Shown here in pieces: positions 1 to 8,454 of a DNA stretch of 64,000 nucleotides. Source of the stretch: Lachnospiraceae bacterium oral taxon 500 (GTDB lineage: Bacteria > Bacillota > Clostridia > Lachnospirales > Vallitaleaceae); contig CP027241.1 of NCBI GenBank assembly GCA_002999035.1, positions 2,328,195 through 2,392,194 of the forward strand, in the 5' to 3' direction. Position 1 is the first letter of the stretch, and each line of letters opens with the position of its first letter. The notes under the pieces are model-generated. The model saw only the letters and a program-made list of their open reading frames with translations, did not search any database and was not told the origin of the DNA. The position numbers and the translations under genes were made by a program.

Positions 1-717
1 CCCCTGCCAATAAGTATACGCACTCGGCCAGGGATTCATTCCCCGAATCTGCCGGTCAATTGCGGCCGCTGAATCATTCCAATCAATTTTGCCCATTTCC
101 TTGGTAATCTTACCGGCATAAGACACCCCATCCTCCTCCTGCGCCTGCGGCGAAACCGTCCCGTCTGCCAAGGCTCGCAGCGTTTCCAGACAAAGCTCGG
201 CACTCATCCGGGCCAGCCGGTCATGAAGTCCCCCTGCTGTTTCCGTTCCGTTTAAAGTAATTTCCGCCCGCAGCAGCATATCGCCGGTATCTAACCCTTT
301 ATCCATCTGCATTGACGTTACACCGGTTTTCGTTTCCCCGGCCAAAATAGCCGCCTGAATCGGCGAAGCCCCCCGAAACTTAGGCAGAAGCGAGGCATGC
401 AGATTAACGCAGCCGCGCGGATACGCCTTTAAGACCGCCTCCGGCAAGAGCAGCCCGTAAGCAATCACCACAGCCATATCCGCCGGCTGATCGCAAAACT
501 CCTGTACCGCTCCCTCGTCCTTAAATGTAGCCGGCTGAAACAGCGGCAGACCGTTTTCCAAGGCCAGTGCCTTAACCGGCGTAATCTCTGTTTTTTTGCC
601 CCGGCCCTTGGGCTTATCCGGCTTGGTATACACCCCAATTACCTCATGCTCGGAGTCAATCAGCGCCTTTAACGTCGGAACACTGTATTCCGGCGTCCCC
701 ATAAAAATTATTTTCAT
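1..717 (-). CDS. fmt: methionyl-tRNA formyltransferase (C-terminus outside window)
   Basis: Transfers a formyl group from 10-formyl-THF to Met-tRNAi for translation initiation. The reading frame is open from the ATG at 715-717 to the window edge, giving 239 codons, so roughly the last quarter of the usual ~310-residue protein is missing. The N-terminus MKIIFMGTPEYS is typical of Fmt. The formyl-transferase signature NLHASLLPKFRGASP lies near residues 128-142 and MDKGLDTGD follows. The RBS AAAGGAGA lies 5-6 nt before the ATG. It is the last gene of the priA-def-fmt block, 60 nt downstream of def. Confidence 0.97.
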   Translation of the reverse strand, partial: MKIIFMGTPEYSVPTLKALIDSEHEVIGVYTKPDKPKGRGKKTEITPVKALALENGLPLFQPATFKDEGAVQEFCDQPADMAVVIAYGLLLPEAVLKAYPRGCVNLHASLLPKFRGASPIQAAILAGETKTGVTSMQMDKGLDTGDMLLRAEITLNGTETAGGLHDRLARMSAELCLETLRALADGTVSPQAQEEDGVSYAGKITKEMGKIDWNDSAAAIDRQIRGMNPWPSAYTYWQG

Positions 718-777
718 ATTTCTCCTTTACTGCCGGCAATTTCTAAACCGCCGCAGAAATAACTCCTGTGTTCACAC

Positions 778-1266
778 CTATTCGTCAAATTCCTCTTCGC
801 CCTCGATTTCCTCCGGCACCTCTTCCTCTTCCATAATATCAATATAAAGCTGACCGTTTAAATGATCATTTTCATGACAAATAGCCCGGGCAAAAAGCCC
901 CTCTGCCTCCACCAGCCTTTCCTTACCCTCCAGCGTCAAAGTCCTGACCTTAACCCGCTGCGGCCGGATAACATAGCCTCTTTCTCCCGGAATACTAAGG
1001 CAGCCCTCAATATCCTTTTGGGTTTCTTCACTGGTTTCTATAATTTCCGGATTGATAAAAACCTCCACCCCGTCGCCCACATCAATAACAAACACTCTTT
1101 TTAAAACGCCGACCTGCGGTGCCGCCAAACCGACGCCATTTGATTCATACATGGTATCGACCATATCCTCAACCAAAACAGCCAGTTTTTGGTTGAACAG
1201 CTTTACCTCCTTGGCCCGCTTGCGCAGCACCTCGTCGCCGATAATTCTAATATTTCGTAACGCCAT
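778..1266 (-). CDS. def: peptide deformylase
   Basis: Removes the N-formyl group from nascent proteins. At 162 residues it has family-typical length and all three motifs: GVGLAAPQ (about 45-52), EGCLSIPG with the metal-binding Cys, and HENDHLNG with the HExxH-type metal and catalytic residues. The C-terminus carries an unusual acidic tail of about 20 residues, mostly E and D. A purine-rich AGGAAGG lies rather far (about 13 nt) from the ATG. It pairs functionally with fmt downstream. Upstream it is separated from priA by a dispersed palindromic element, so it may have partly independent transcription. Confidence 0.97.
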   Translation of the reverse strand: MALRNIRIIGDEVLRKRAKEVKLFNQKLAVLVEDMVDTMYESNGVGLAAPQVGVLKRVFVIDVGDGVEVFINPEIIETSEETQKDIEGCLSIPGERGYVIRPQRVKVRTLTLEGKERLVEAEGLFARAICHENDHLNGQLYIDIMEEEEVPEEIEGEEEFDE

Positions 1267-1304
1267 AATTTTATGTTTTCCTTCCTGTAAAAGTTAATGT
1301 ATTA

Positions 1305-1400
1305 ACCCAACTTTCTCCTAATCGAAGTGCTACCTACTTCTGCCTTAACGAGCGGTCTGCCTGAAAAAGGCTGTTCCGTTAAACATGGGAAAATTGAGTT
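1305..1400. repeat. dispersed palindromic element, copy 1
   Basis: About 95 bp with one end reading CCAACTTTCTCCTAATCGAAGTGC and the other CATGGGAAAATTGAGTT, an imperfect terminal inverted repeat. The interior has the ACTTCTGCC...GGTCTGCCTGAAAAAGGCTGTTC pattern shared with the copies at 36335, 38717, 44151, 54501, 55963 and 62190. The right end abuts the priA stop codon. Confidence 0.75.
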
Positions 1401-3605
1401 TTAACTAAAAAACTGCGGATTGATACTCAGATAAAGTCCAAAACCCATTTTCTCTATCTTTTTATTATATAGGTAATGCATAAGAAAAGTCAACTCTTTA
1501 TGTTGATTTGCCTTTAACAATAGAGCCTCCCGGTAAGCCCCCGCCTGCTTAAATACATACGGCACAGCCGGGCCGATCATGGCAATATCCCATTTTTTAG
1601 CAGCGATCAGCTGTTTCAGCTCCGCTGTCAGTGCCGCTGCCATCCGTTTCGCTTCCGCCAGAACCGGATGTGTCACTACAATTTCCAGGATTTCACGAAA
1701 AGGTGGATTGTTCAGTAATTGCCGGTAACGAATCTCCTCCCGGTAAAAAGCCTCATAATCCTGACAGAGCCCGGCTCTAACGGCAAAATGCTCCGGCGAA
1801 TAGGTCTGCAAAAAAGCCTGCCCCGGCTTACCGCCCCGGCCCGTCCGGCCAATCATCTGAGTCAGCAGCTGAAAGGTTCTTTCCCCCGCTCGGAAATCAT
1901 CGGTATATAATCCCTGATCAACCGCCAAAACACCGACCACTGTTACATTATGAAAATCCAGTCCTTTGGCAATCATTTGCGTGCCGATTAAAATCCCGCT
2001 CTCGGCTCGGGCAAACTCCTGCAGTTTTAAGTCATGACCATGCTTGGTTCGGGTACTGTCATGGTCCATCCGGATCACCGGCGTTTCCGGATATTTGATT
2101 TTTAATTCCTTTTCAATTTTTTGCGTCCCCATGCCAAAAGCTTTTAAATAAGGACTGCCGCAGCTCGGACAAGTTCTCTGCACCGGCCGGCTGAAGCCGC
2201 AGTGATGACATATCATCTCTTCCGGCTCCTTATGATAAGTCAGCGGCAGTTCGCAATCCGGACATTGATAAACAAAGCCGCATTTCCGGCAGGATACGAA
2301 CTTGGCATAACCGCGCCGGTTATTGAGCAAAATGACCTGCTCCCTGCGGGCCAGCGCTCCGCTGATTGCCTGCTCTAACTCAGCGCTCAAAAAAGAGCGA
2401 TTGCCATTCGCCAGCTCCTGCCGCATATCAATCAAATGCGATTCCACCGGCCGGTCGGTCAATGCTTTCTCCTCCAGACGGTGCAGCCGGAATCTTCCCT
2501 GCCCGGCGTAGTAATAACTTTCCACCGAGGGCGTAGCACTGCCTAAAATAACCGGGATATCATAAATTTTCCCCATTTTGGCCGCCGTCTCAACCGCATG
2601 AAACTTTGGCATCAGCTCTGATTTATAACTGCTTTCATGCTCCTCGTCAATAATGATGATGCCCAGATTCGCTAACGGCGCAAACAGCGCCGAGCGGGGC
2701 CCCAGCATGATTTTGATCTCACCGTTTCGGGCTCTTTCCCACTCCGTCAGTTTCTCACCCTCGGACAAGCGGCTGTGAAATAAACCGACTGCATCGCCAA
2801 AACGCTCCAAAAACCGGCGGACCAGAGCAAAGGTTAAAATAATCTCCGGAAACAGAACAATCGCCTGCTTCCCCGCTTTCAGCACATCCTCGATCAGTTC
2901 AAAATAAATCTCCGTCTTGCCGCTCCCGGTTACGCCCCGGAGCAGATGCACCCCCCGAAAATCCGAGCGGATAGCCTGATATACTCTTTGCTGTCCGGCG
3001 TTCAGCTGCTTTTTGACCGCTGGCCGGGAAATATCCTTTTGGTACGGCGCCAGTACCGACAGAGCCGTTTCCTGCCGGCCAATCAGCCCATCCTGCAATA
3101 AAGCATCCAGAGCCGCTTTGCTGTAAAAACTCTGCTCCCTTAGTTCCGGAAAATCCTGCTGTTTAAAGTGAAGAAAATAATCAATTAAATCCCGCCTTTT
3201 TTGATAACGCTGTCCCGCCAAAGCATCGCGATAATCAGCGGCTCCGGCCGGATCTGCTTTCAGAAAATAAATAACCTGTTTTTTCGGCCGCACCTGAAAA
3301 GACGGCGGCAGCATTAATTTAATGACCGACGGAAGGGTGGCGGCATAATATTTTTTCATCCACCGCGCCAGCGAAATTTGTTCTTCCCTGAGTAATTGTT
3401 CCGGTGCAGCATTTAAAATACTCTTGATTTCAAAAACCTGCTCCGGTGCGGAAACTTCCGTTTCTACCACCAAAGCCTTTTGGGTCTTATTGGCTTTGCC
3501 GAAAGGAATCTGCACGATTGAACCGATTTCCGCCAGAGCGGCCAGTTCCGGCGGTACCCGATAAGTAAAGAGCCGATCCAATGCTTTCGCACTGGACAGC
3601 ATCAC
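1401..3605 (-). CDS. priA: primosomal protein N' (replication restart helicase PriA)
   Basis: 3'-5' DNA helicase that reloads the replisome at stalled forks. Walker A GVTGSGKT lies near residue 225 and the DEEH box near 320. An eight-Cys zinc region follows at about 440-490 (CRKC...CPDC...CHHC...CPSC), then the helicase C domain with QMIGRTGRGGKPG. Length is typical (734). The coordinates use the first canonical start, GTG at 3605, but that has no RBS nearby: the only good RBS (GGAGGGGAG, 3628-3636) is placed for an in-frame ATC at 3621-3623. Starting there would add six residues (EYVNVV after the initiator) and restore the strand that opens other PriA proteins. An in-frame stop lies further upstream with no ATG, GTG or TTG between. 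Confidence 0.96.
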   Translation of the reverse strand: MMLSSAKALDRLFTYRVPPELAALAEIGSIVQIPFGKANKTQKALVVETEVSAPEQVFEIKSILNAAPEQLLREEQISLARWMKKYYAATLPSVIKLMLPPSFQVRPKKQVIYFLKADPAGAADYRDALAGQRYQKRRDLIDYFLHFKQQDFPELREQSFYSKAALDALLQDGLIGRQETALSVLAPYQKDISRPAVKKQLNAGQQRVYQAIRSDFRGVHLLRGVTGSGKTEIYFELIEDVLKAGKQAIVLFPEIILTFALVRRFLERFGDAVGLFHSRLSEGEKLTEWERARNGEIKIMLGPRSALFAPLANLGIIIIDEEHESSYKSELMPKFHAVETAAKMGKIYDIPVILGSATPSVESYYYAGQGRFRLHRLEEKALTDRPVESHLIDMRQELANGNRSFLSAELEQAISGALARREQVILLNNRRGYAKFVSCRKCGFVYQCPDCELPLTYHKEPEEMICHHCGFSRPVQRTCPSCGSPYLKAFGMGTQKIEKELKIKYPETPVIRMDHDSTRTKHGHDLKLQEFARAESGILIGTQMIAKGLDFHNVTVVGVLAVDQGLYTDDFRAGERTFQLLTQMIGRTGRGGKPGQAFLQTYSPEHFAVRAGLCQDYEAFYREEIRYRQLLNNPPFREILEIVVTHPVLAEAKRMAAALTAELKQLIAAKKWDIAMIGPAVPYVFKQAGAYREALLLKANQHKELTFLMHYLYNKKIEKMGFGLYLSINPQFFS

Positions 3606-3668
3606 TACATTTACATACTCGATCTTTCTCCCCTCCGTTCCGGCTTGCTTTTACTTCATGCACAATCG

Positions 3669-3698
3669 ACAAAAAGAGTGCCGGCGGCACCCTCTTGT
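3669..3698 (-). terminator. intrinsic terminator after the GGDEF gene
   Basis: Read on the minus strand, a stem of AAGAG and GCCG blocks (with a 2-nt bulge) is followed by CTCTTTTTG. It sits directly after the GGDEF stop codon and before priA, so it would separate those two genes. Confidence 0.65.
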
Positions 3699-3701
3699 TT
3701 T

Positions 3702-5660
3702 TTATTCTTCCTTATTTTTTCCCGTTCCGTCAATTTCTTCTATTTCTTGTGAATTGAGCCGTCTGCTCATGCCGGCGCTTCCCGCTGGTTCCGGTTTTTC
3801 CTCCGGCGCTGTCCCCGCTGCCGACTCATCCTTATCCCCTAAATTACCTGTTACTTCCGGGGTTTCCGGCTCCTCCGTCCTCAACTCCTCCGGCTTAGGT
3901 TCATAGATTTCAATTCGGCCTTTGCCGGACTTTTTGGCCTGATACATCATATCATCGGCCAGCGTCATCAGATCTTCGGCATTGGCAACTTTTAACTCCG
4001 GCACATAATGAACAACACCGATGGAACAGGCAATCTGATCCTGCGGCTCGATTTCAACCGGATGTCCGAGCAGTTCCCCGATTTCCTTGGCATAGCCGCC
4101 CACACCCTTGATTTTTTGCAGAATTCGCTCAGCGGTTGCAATAGCTGCCGCCATTTCCGAATGATTGATAACAATGACAAATTCATCTCCGCCATAGCGG
4201 GCCGAAAGATCCATTGCCCGGACATTATTCTGCACCAGAGCAGCTATGCTTTTAAGCACAAAATCTCCGATATCATGGGAAAAATTATCGTTATATTTCT
4301 TAAAATTATCCAAATCCAAAAACAAAATGGAAAAAGTCTTGCTGTTGTCCTTTTTCGCCTCGCTGATCAGTTCATCCGTCATGTTCAAAAGCTCCTGCCG
4401 GTTGATAAGCTGGGTCAGCATATCCGTCATCGCCCGATGGTGCAGATGGTCATTATTGGCTGTCAGCGCCGCGTTGATTTCGCTTAATTCCTTATTCTTA
4501 AAAGAAATCGTCTTATTCAAATCCGACAGTGCCCTGGTTCTTTCCCGAATTAGGTTTTCCACATTATACGACTGTTCAATCACTGTCTCTGTCAGCTTAC
4601 GGATCTGTCCGGTCAGTTCATAGCTTGGGTCACCCGGCTTTGCTTCCAGATTGATATAGCGATTACCGGTATTAAAACTGATCAAAGCATCCTTAATAAC
4701 GGTAAACGGCTGCATCGTCTTTTGATAAACATAAGACTGCCACAGGCATAAGAGCAGACCGCCGGTTAAAAGCACCGCCAGTTTTAAAAGCCAGTTTTCC
4801 CGTAAAAAACCCCAAAAGCTAATCTCTACCTGCCCCATCATAATCACCCCGCCATCACTGATTTTGGTTTTGACAAAGGACACAAATAGATTTTCCTGAT
4901 TTTTAACGGTATAACGAATCGTACCGGAAGCGTTGTGATCAATATACTTACTGAGCTGGCCGACATCTTTATAACCGGCATCCCCTTCGGTCTGGAAGTC
5001 CAAAATAATATTCTGATTACTGTGCAGAATGGTTTTTTTCTGCGAATCCAAAATCCAGGTCGAAGCCTTATGCTCCCCCTCCGGGTTAAAACCGGCATTA
5101 GCCAAATGCTCCTGTAAGCCCTGCAGAGAAATCACACCGACCAATATCCCGCGCAGAACCTTCTCCTCCGAGCGAATGGCAGCAATCACCGAAAAGACCG
5201 GCTCCTTACTGTCCTGTAAAAACTCGGCTTTCGTCAGAAGTGATGTTTCACTTTGGCCGACCTGATCAAAAATTTTACGGAACTCGCTTTGCGAAACGCT
5301 GCCGCGTCCCCGCGAATCAAGTGTATTATAATTTCCGTCAACATAATAAAGATTTTTATAAATCTGACTGTTAATCGTTTCAAACTCCCGCAGCAGTTTC
5401 ATTTTTTGCGACGGCAACTCGGCCATCGAAAAAATATTGGCCAAGACGCTGAATTGTTCATACCGATCCGCCATCCACTGCCGGGTCAGTTCCGCCTTTA
5501 AAACCGTTTGATTCAGATTTCTTTCCATTTCCGCCCGCAAAAAACTTTGATACTCTCCATAGAAAAGCAATAAAAAAACAGACAAAAACAAAGCAGTTAT
5601 CAAAAAATAACTCTGCCGAAGCAATTTGTTCTGCTTTTTTTGCTTTCTCTCTTTCTCCAT
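3702..5660 (-). CDS. membrane-bound diguanylate cyclase (GGDEF)
   Basis: Predicted to make cyclic di-GMP at the membrane in response to an outside signal. Residues 18-36 form a first membrane helix. About 40-285 form an extracytoplasmic sensor region of the Cache kind. A second helix spans 291-310, followed by a HAMP-like and coiled-coil segment (about 315-410). The catalytic GGDEF is intact at 490-494 (RYGGDEFVIV). RxxD (RAMD) sits exactly five residues before it, the product-inhibition I-site, so feedback control is expected. The C-terminal 60 residues are a Pro/Glu-rich tail of unknown role. The RBS GAGGGA precedes the ATG. It occupies the slot between rpoZ and priA where coaBC is common in Firmicutes. 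The sensed ligand cannot be read from sequence. Confidence 0.93.
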   Translation of the reverse strand: MEKERKQKKQNKLLRQSYFLITALFLSVFLLLFYGEYQSFLRAEMERNLNQTVLKAELTRQWMADRYEQFSVLANIFSMAELPSQKMKLLREFETINSQIYKNLYYVDGNYNTLDSRGRGSVSQSEFRKIFDQVGQSETSLLTKAEFLQDSKEPVFSVIAAIRSEEKVLRGILVGVISLQGLQEHLANAGFNPEGEHKASTWILDSQKKTILHSNQNIILDFQTEGDAGYKDVGQLSKYIDHNASGTIRYTVKNQENLFVSFVKTKISDGGVIMMGQVEISFWGFLRENWLLKLAVLLTGGLLLCLWQSYVYQKTMQPFTVIKDALISFNTGNRYINLEAKPGDPSYELTGQIRKLTETVIEQSYNVENLIRERTRALSDLNKTISFKNKELSEINAALTANNDHLHHRAMTDMLTQLINRQELLNMTDELISEAKKDNSKTFSILFLDLDNFKKYNDNFSHDIGDFVLKSIAALVQNNVRAMDLSARYGGDEFVIVINHSEMAAAIATAERILQKIKGVGGYAKEIGELLGHPVEIEPQDQIACSIGVVHYVPELKVANAEDLMTLADDMMYQAKKSGKGRIEIYEPKPEELRTEEPETPEVTGNLGDKDESAAGTAPEEKPEPAGSAGMSRRLNSQEIEEIDGTGKNKEE

Positions 5661-5734
5661 CGTCTTCCCTCATCTTTTTATTGCAACTCAGGCAAACAGG
5701 TATTGACAGTAAAATACCCTGCCCGAGCTGTCAC

Positions 5735-5938
5735 TTATTTTTTAATATTGATTTTCCCCTGATAAAGTTCCTCAACAGAAACAGAAATCGCTTTTTTATC
5801 CAGCAATCCTTTTTCATCTACCAGCTGACGGGCACGTTTGGCCGCCGCAATAATGATGGAATAACGGCTTTTTAAATTGATATCGTCATTTCTGGCATTG
5901 ATCACCGTCATTAAATCGGAATAAGAAGGGTGCAGCAT
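5735..5938 (-). CDS. rpoZ: DNA-directed RNA polymerase omega subunit
   Basis: Small RNA polymerase subunit that chaperones beta-prime. It has 67 residues, with MLHPSYSDLM at the start, a conserved SRYSIIIAAAKRARQL core and a short VSVEELYQGKI tail. The start codon lies 1 nt from the gmk stop, and the order yicC-remA-gmk-rpoZ matches the conserved Firmicutes operon. Confidence 0.95.
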   Translation of the reverse strand: MLHPSYSDLMTVINARNDDINLKSRYSIIIAAAKRARQLVDEKGLLDKKAISVSVEELYQGKINIKK

Positions 5939-5939
5939 T

Positions 5940-6572
5940 TTATTTTTCTCCTTTCAATATCTCGCTAAATTCCTGACACAGGCGTTCCATCACCTGATGC
6001 TTATCCACCTGCCTGATTTTTTCAGCCCGCATAACCGCAATCACATCTTCGACGCAGACTTCCAACTGATTGTTTTCTATAATATAATCATAATGAATCA
6101 TCTGCACAACCTCAGCTGATGATTTTTTAAGCCGCCGCTCAATTATCTCCGCCGATTCGGTATTGCGGTTTAATAACCGGGTTTTTAAAATTTCGACCTT
6201 GGGTGGAACAATAAAAATCAGCACCGCCTCCGGCGCTCTTTGCTTTACCTGTAAAGCACCCTGCATCTCGATCTCCAAAATCACATCAATCCCCGCATCC
6301 AGTTTTTCCTGCACAAACTTGCGCGGCGTTCCGTAATAATTGTCCAAATAGCTGGCATACTCATACAACTCATCTCCGGCAATCATATCTTCAAATACTT
6401 TTTTTTCCAAAAAATAATAATGTTTGCCGTAAACCTCACCCTGACGGGGCGTTCTGGTCGTAGCCGAAACCGACAGGGCAATTTCCGGGCGGCGATCAAT
6501 CAGCGCCCTCACGACCGTTCCCTTGCCCGCTCCCGAAAAGCCGGAAATAACATATAATTTGCCTTTATTCAC
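5940..6572 (-). CDS. gmk: guanylate kinase
   Basis: Phosphorylates GMP to GDP with ATP. The P-loop GFSGAGKGT lies near the N-terminus, followed by TTRTPRQGEVYGKHYYF of the GMP-binding part and a C-terminal lid/helix region. I chose GTG at 6570-6572 (MNKGKLYVISG, 210 residues): it matches the usual Gmk N-terminus and overlaps the remA stop by a few bases. A TTG at 6611 would add 13 residues (MSVGLKEG...) but lies inside remA and has a weak RBS. It is third in the yicC-remA-gmk-rpoZ operon. Confidence 0.96.
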   Translation of the reverse strand: MNKGKLYVISGFSGAGKGTVVRALIDRRPEIALSVSATTRTPRQGEVYGKHYYFLEKKVFEDMIAGDELYEYASYLDNYYGTPRKFVQEKLDAGIDVILEIEMQGALQVKQRAPEAVLIFIVPPKVEILKTRLLNRNTESAEIIERRLKKSSAEVVQMIHYDYIIENNQLEVCVEDVIAVMRAEKIRQVDKHQVMERLCQEFSEILKGEK

Positions 6573-6828
6573 CTTTTTCCGCAAGCTCCCTTCCTTCAAT
6601 CCGACCGACAATTGTCTCTACCTGCAAGGCACTGGCTATCAGATATCCATCCGACATTACCACCAAGCACCTGGTCTTGCGGCCGGCTGTAGCGTCAATA
6701 AATACCGACTCCTCCTTAGCCTGAGCAATAATCCTCTTAATCGGGGCGGCATCGGGTTTTACCAGTGCGATAATTTTAGATATTACCGCCACGTTGCCAT
6801 AACCTATGTTTACAAATATTTTATTCAT
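6565..6828 (-). CDS. remA: RemA family DNA-binding regulator (DUF370)
   Basis: Homolog of RemA, which in Bacillus subtilis activates biofilm-matrix and osmoprotection genes. The start MNKIFVNIGYGN aligns without gaps to the usual RemA N-terminus, then SKIIALVKPDAAPIKRII and FIDATAGRKTRCLVVM follow. I prefer the ATG at 6826-6828. A GTG at 6837 that overlaps the yicC TGA would add three residues. The family is usually slightly under 90 residues, as here (87). A direct link with the nearby diguanylate cyclase is only a thought. Confidence 0.92.
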   Translation of the reverse strand: MNKIFVNIGYGNVAVISKIIALVKPDAAPIKRIIAQAKEESVFIDATAGRKTRCLVVMSDGYLIASALQVETIVGRIEGRELAEKGE

Positions 6829-6833
6829 AGCGG

Positions 6834-7712
6834 TCACTCAATATTCTGTACTTGTTCTCTGATTTTTTCAATAATGTTCTTTAAGTTAATGGTGATATTT
6901 TTCATCTCCATATCAGCCGATTTGGAAGCAATCGTATTAGTCTCTCTGTTCATTTCCTGAACAATAAAATCCAACTTTTTCCCAATTCCGCTTTCCTCGC
7001 GCAGCACCTCCTGCAAATGGACCAAATGCCCCTGCAGCCGGACGATTTCTTCATCCACCGACAGCTTATCCGCCATCAGCGCTGTTTCGGTCACGATTCG
7101 GCTTTCATCAATATTTTCCGCCTGTAACAGCTCGGACAGCCGCTCCTTCAGTCTTTGCCGGTAAAGCTCGACCGACTGTTTTTCCAGTTCCGGTAAAAGG
7201 ATGACCTGTGCCCTGATTTCCTCGGTTTTTTTCAAGATATCGGCCTGCAAAAGGCTGCCTTCCAGCTCTCTGGCGGCCACCACCTTACTCGCCGCCGACT
7301 CCGCCGCCGCCAGTGCCAACTCCTCCAAAAACTCCTCGGCTTCATCCTCTTCTTCCGCCCGAAAAAGATCCGGCAGCGTCAAAAACTTGGAAACCGACAA
7401 GTCATTTTCCAAAAAAAGCTCCTGCGACATTTTTAAAAGTTCGGCCAAATATTTTTCCGCCAGCGGCTTATTATAGCTGATATTGACATCCAGACCGTCC
7501 GCCCGCTGATATTGCACGAAAACTTCAATCTTCCCCCGCAGCAGTTTTTGCTTGAGTTGATTTCGGATTCCGTTTTCCAAAAAATACAGTTTCTTAGGCA
7601 GCTTAATATTAATCTCACAGTAACGGTGATTGACAGAACGGATTTCCACAGTCAGACTTTTCCCGTTCCTGATCAGTGTTTCCGAACCAAATCCAGTCAT
7701 ACTTCTTATCAT
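6834..7712 (-). CDS. YicC/YloC family endoribonuclease
   Basis: Member of the YicC family, recently shown to contain RNA endonucleases. It has the invariant MIRSMTGFG N-terminus, IEIRSVNHRY-type motif (VEIRSVNHRYCEINIKLP) and the C-terminal DUF1732 signature with FIVQEMNRETNTIASKS. The ATG at 7712 gives the canonical N-terminus; the longer ORF start at 7724 adds MGAV only. First gene of the yicC-remA-gmk-rpoZ operon; its stop overlaps a possible remA GTG. Cellular target unknown. Confidence 0.94.
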   Translation of the reverse strand: MIRSMTGFGSETLIRNGKSLTVEIRSVNHRYCEINIKLPKKLYFLENGIRNQLKQKLLRGKIEVFVQYQRADGLDVNISYNKPLAEKYLAELLKMSQELFLENDLSVSKFLTLPDLFRAEEEDEAEEFLEELALAAAESAASKVVAARELEGSLLQADILKKTEEIRAQVILLPELEKQSVELYRQRLKERLSELLQAENIDESRIVTETALMADKLSVDEEIVRLQGHLVHLQEVLREESGIGKKLDFIVQEMNRETNTIASKSADMEMKNITINLKNIIEKIREQVQNIE

Positions 7713-7830
7713 AACCGCTCCCAATCAGCGAAAGCAGCGGACAGCGCCGCCATTTCCGCCTTCTTTTCAGATTGCTGTTTATTTATTCTATCATAAATTC
7801 AAGTAGGAATCAACTACCACTATACGTCTG

Positions 7831-7850
7831 AGGCGGATCCAAAACCGCCT
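7831..7850. other. short hairpin in the yicC-ppiB spacer
   Basis: AGGCGG and CCGCCT form a 6-bp stem around an 8-nt loop. There is no T-run on either side, so this is a weak terminator candidate for the ppiB-era unit. The rest of the 207-nt spacer (7713-7919) shows nothing recognisable. Confidence 0.3.
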
Positions 7851-7919
7851 TAATTCTCAAAGTAAGTTCCAGTTTTAAAGTCGGACCAGAAGTTACCGTT
7901 TAATCAAGTGCCATTATGC

Positions 7920-8450
7920 CTATTTCGTCTCCGGCAGTTTTTCCGGCTCGGCATAATCCTCGCCAAAAGTTTCGACTGTTACCGTCTTCATTCTCTCCGG
8001 CTGCTCCGGCTTATCGCGGTAATCTCTCGCTACTCTGGCAATCCGGTGTACCTCGTCCATTCCTTCGGTTACCTTGCCGAAAGCGGAATAATTTCCATCC
8101 AGCCGAGCCGACGGAGCATCCATAATAAAAAACTGACTGCCGGCCGAATCATGCACCTGGGTTCTGGCCATGGACAGCACGCCGTCCTCATGCTTTAAGT
8201 CATTGGTAAAACCATTCGCCTTAAACTCTCCGCGAATACAGTACCCCGGTCCGCCCATACCGGTGCCGTCCGGGTCGCCGCCTTGGATAACAAAGCCGGG
8301 AATCACCCGGTGAAAAATCAAGCCGTTATAGAAGCCCTTTTGGATCAAAGAAATAAAGTTTCTGACGGTGTTGGGCGCAATCTCCGGATAAAGTTCGGCT
8401 TTGATTTGCGCTCCGTTTTCCATTAAAATTGTGACAATTGGATTTTGCAT
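7920..8450 (-). CDS. cyclophilin-type peptidyl-prolyl cis-trans isomerase
   Basis: Cytosolic cyclophilin (PpiB-like) that catalyses proline isomerisation during folding. It has 176 residues and no signal peptide. The catalytic FHRVIPGFVIQGGDPDGTGMGG is recognisable at about 47-68 (Arg of HRV), followed by FFIMDAPSARLDGNYSAFGKV with the active-site region. It lies 4 nt after era. A cyclophilin next to era is not a conserved pairing, so the shared transcript is probably incidental. Confidence 0.95.
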   Translation of the reverse strand: MQNPIVTILMENGAQIKAELYPEIAPNTVRNFISLIQKGFYNGLIFHRVIPGFVIQGGDPDGTGMGGPGYCIRGEFKANGFTNDLKHEDGVLSMARTQVHDSAGSQFFIMDAPSARLDGNYSAFGKVTEGMDEVHRIARVARDYRDKPEQPERMKTVTVETFGEDYAEPEKLPETK

Positions 8451-8454
8451 CTGA

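Noticed and set aside
4008..4487. 159-residue plus-strand frame over the GGDEF gene
   Set aside because: Lies entirely antisense to an intact diguanylate cyclase; the translation shows no domain pattern.
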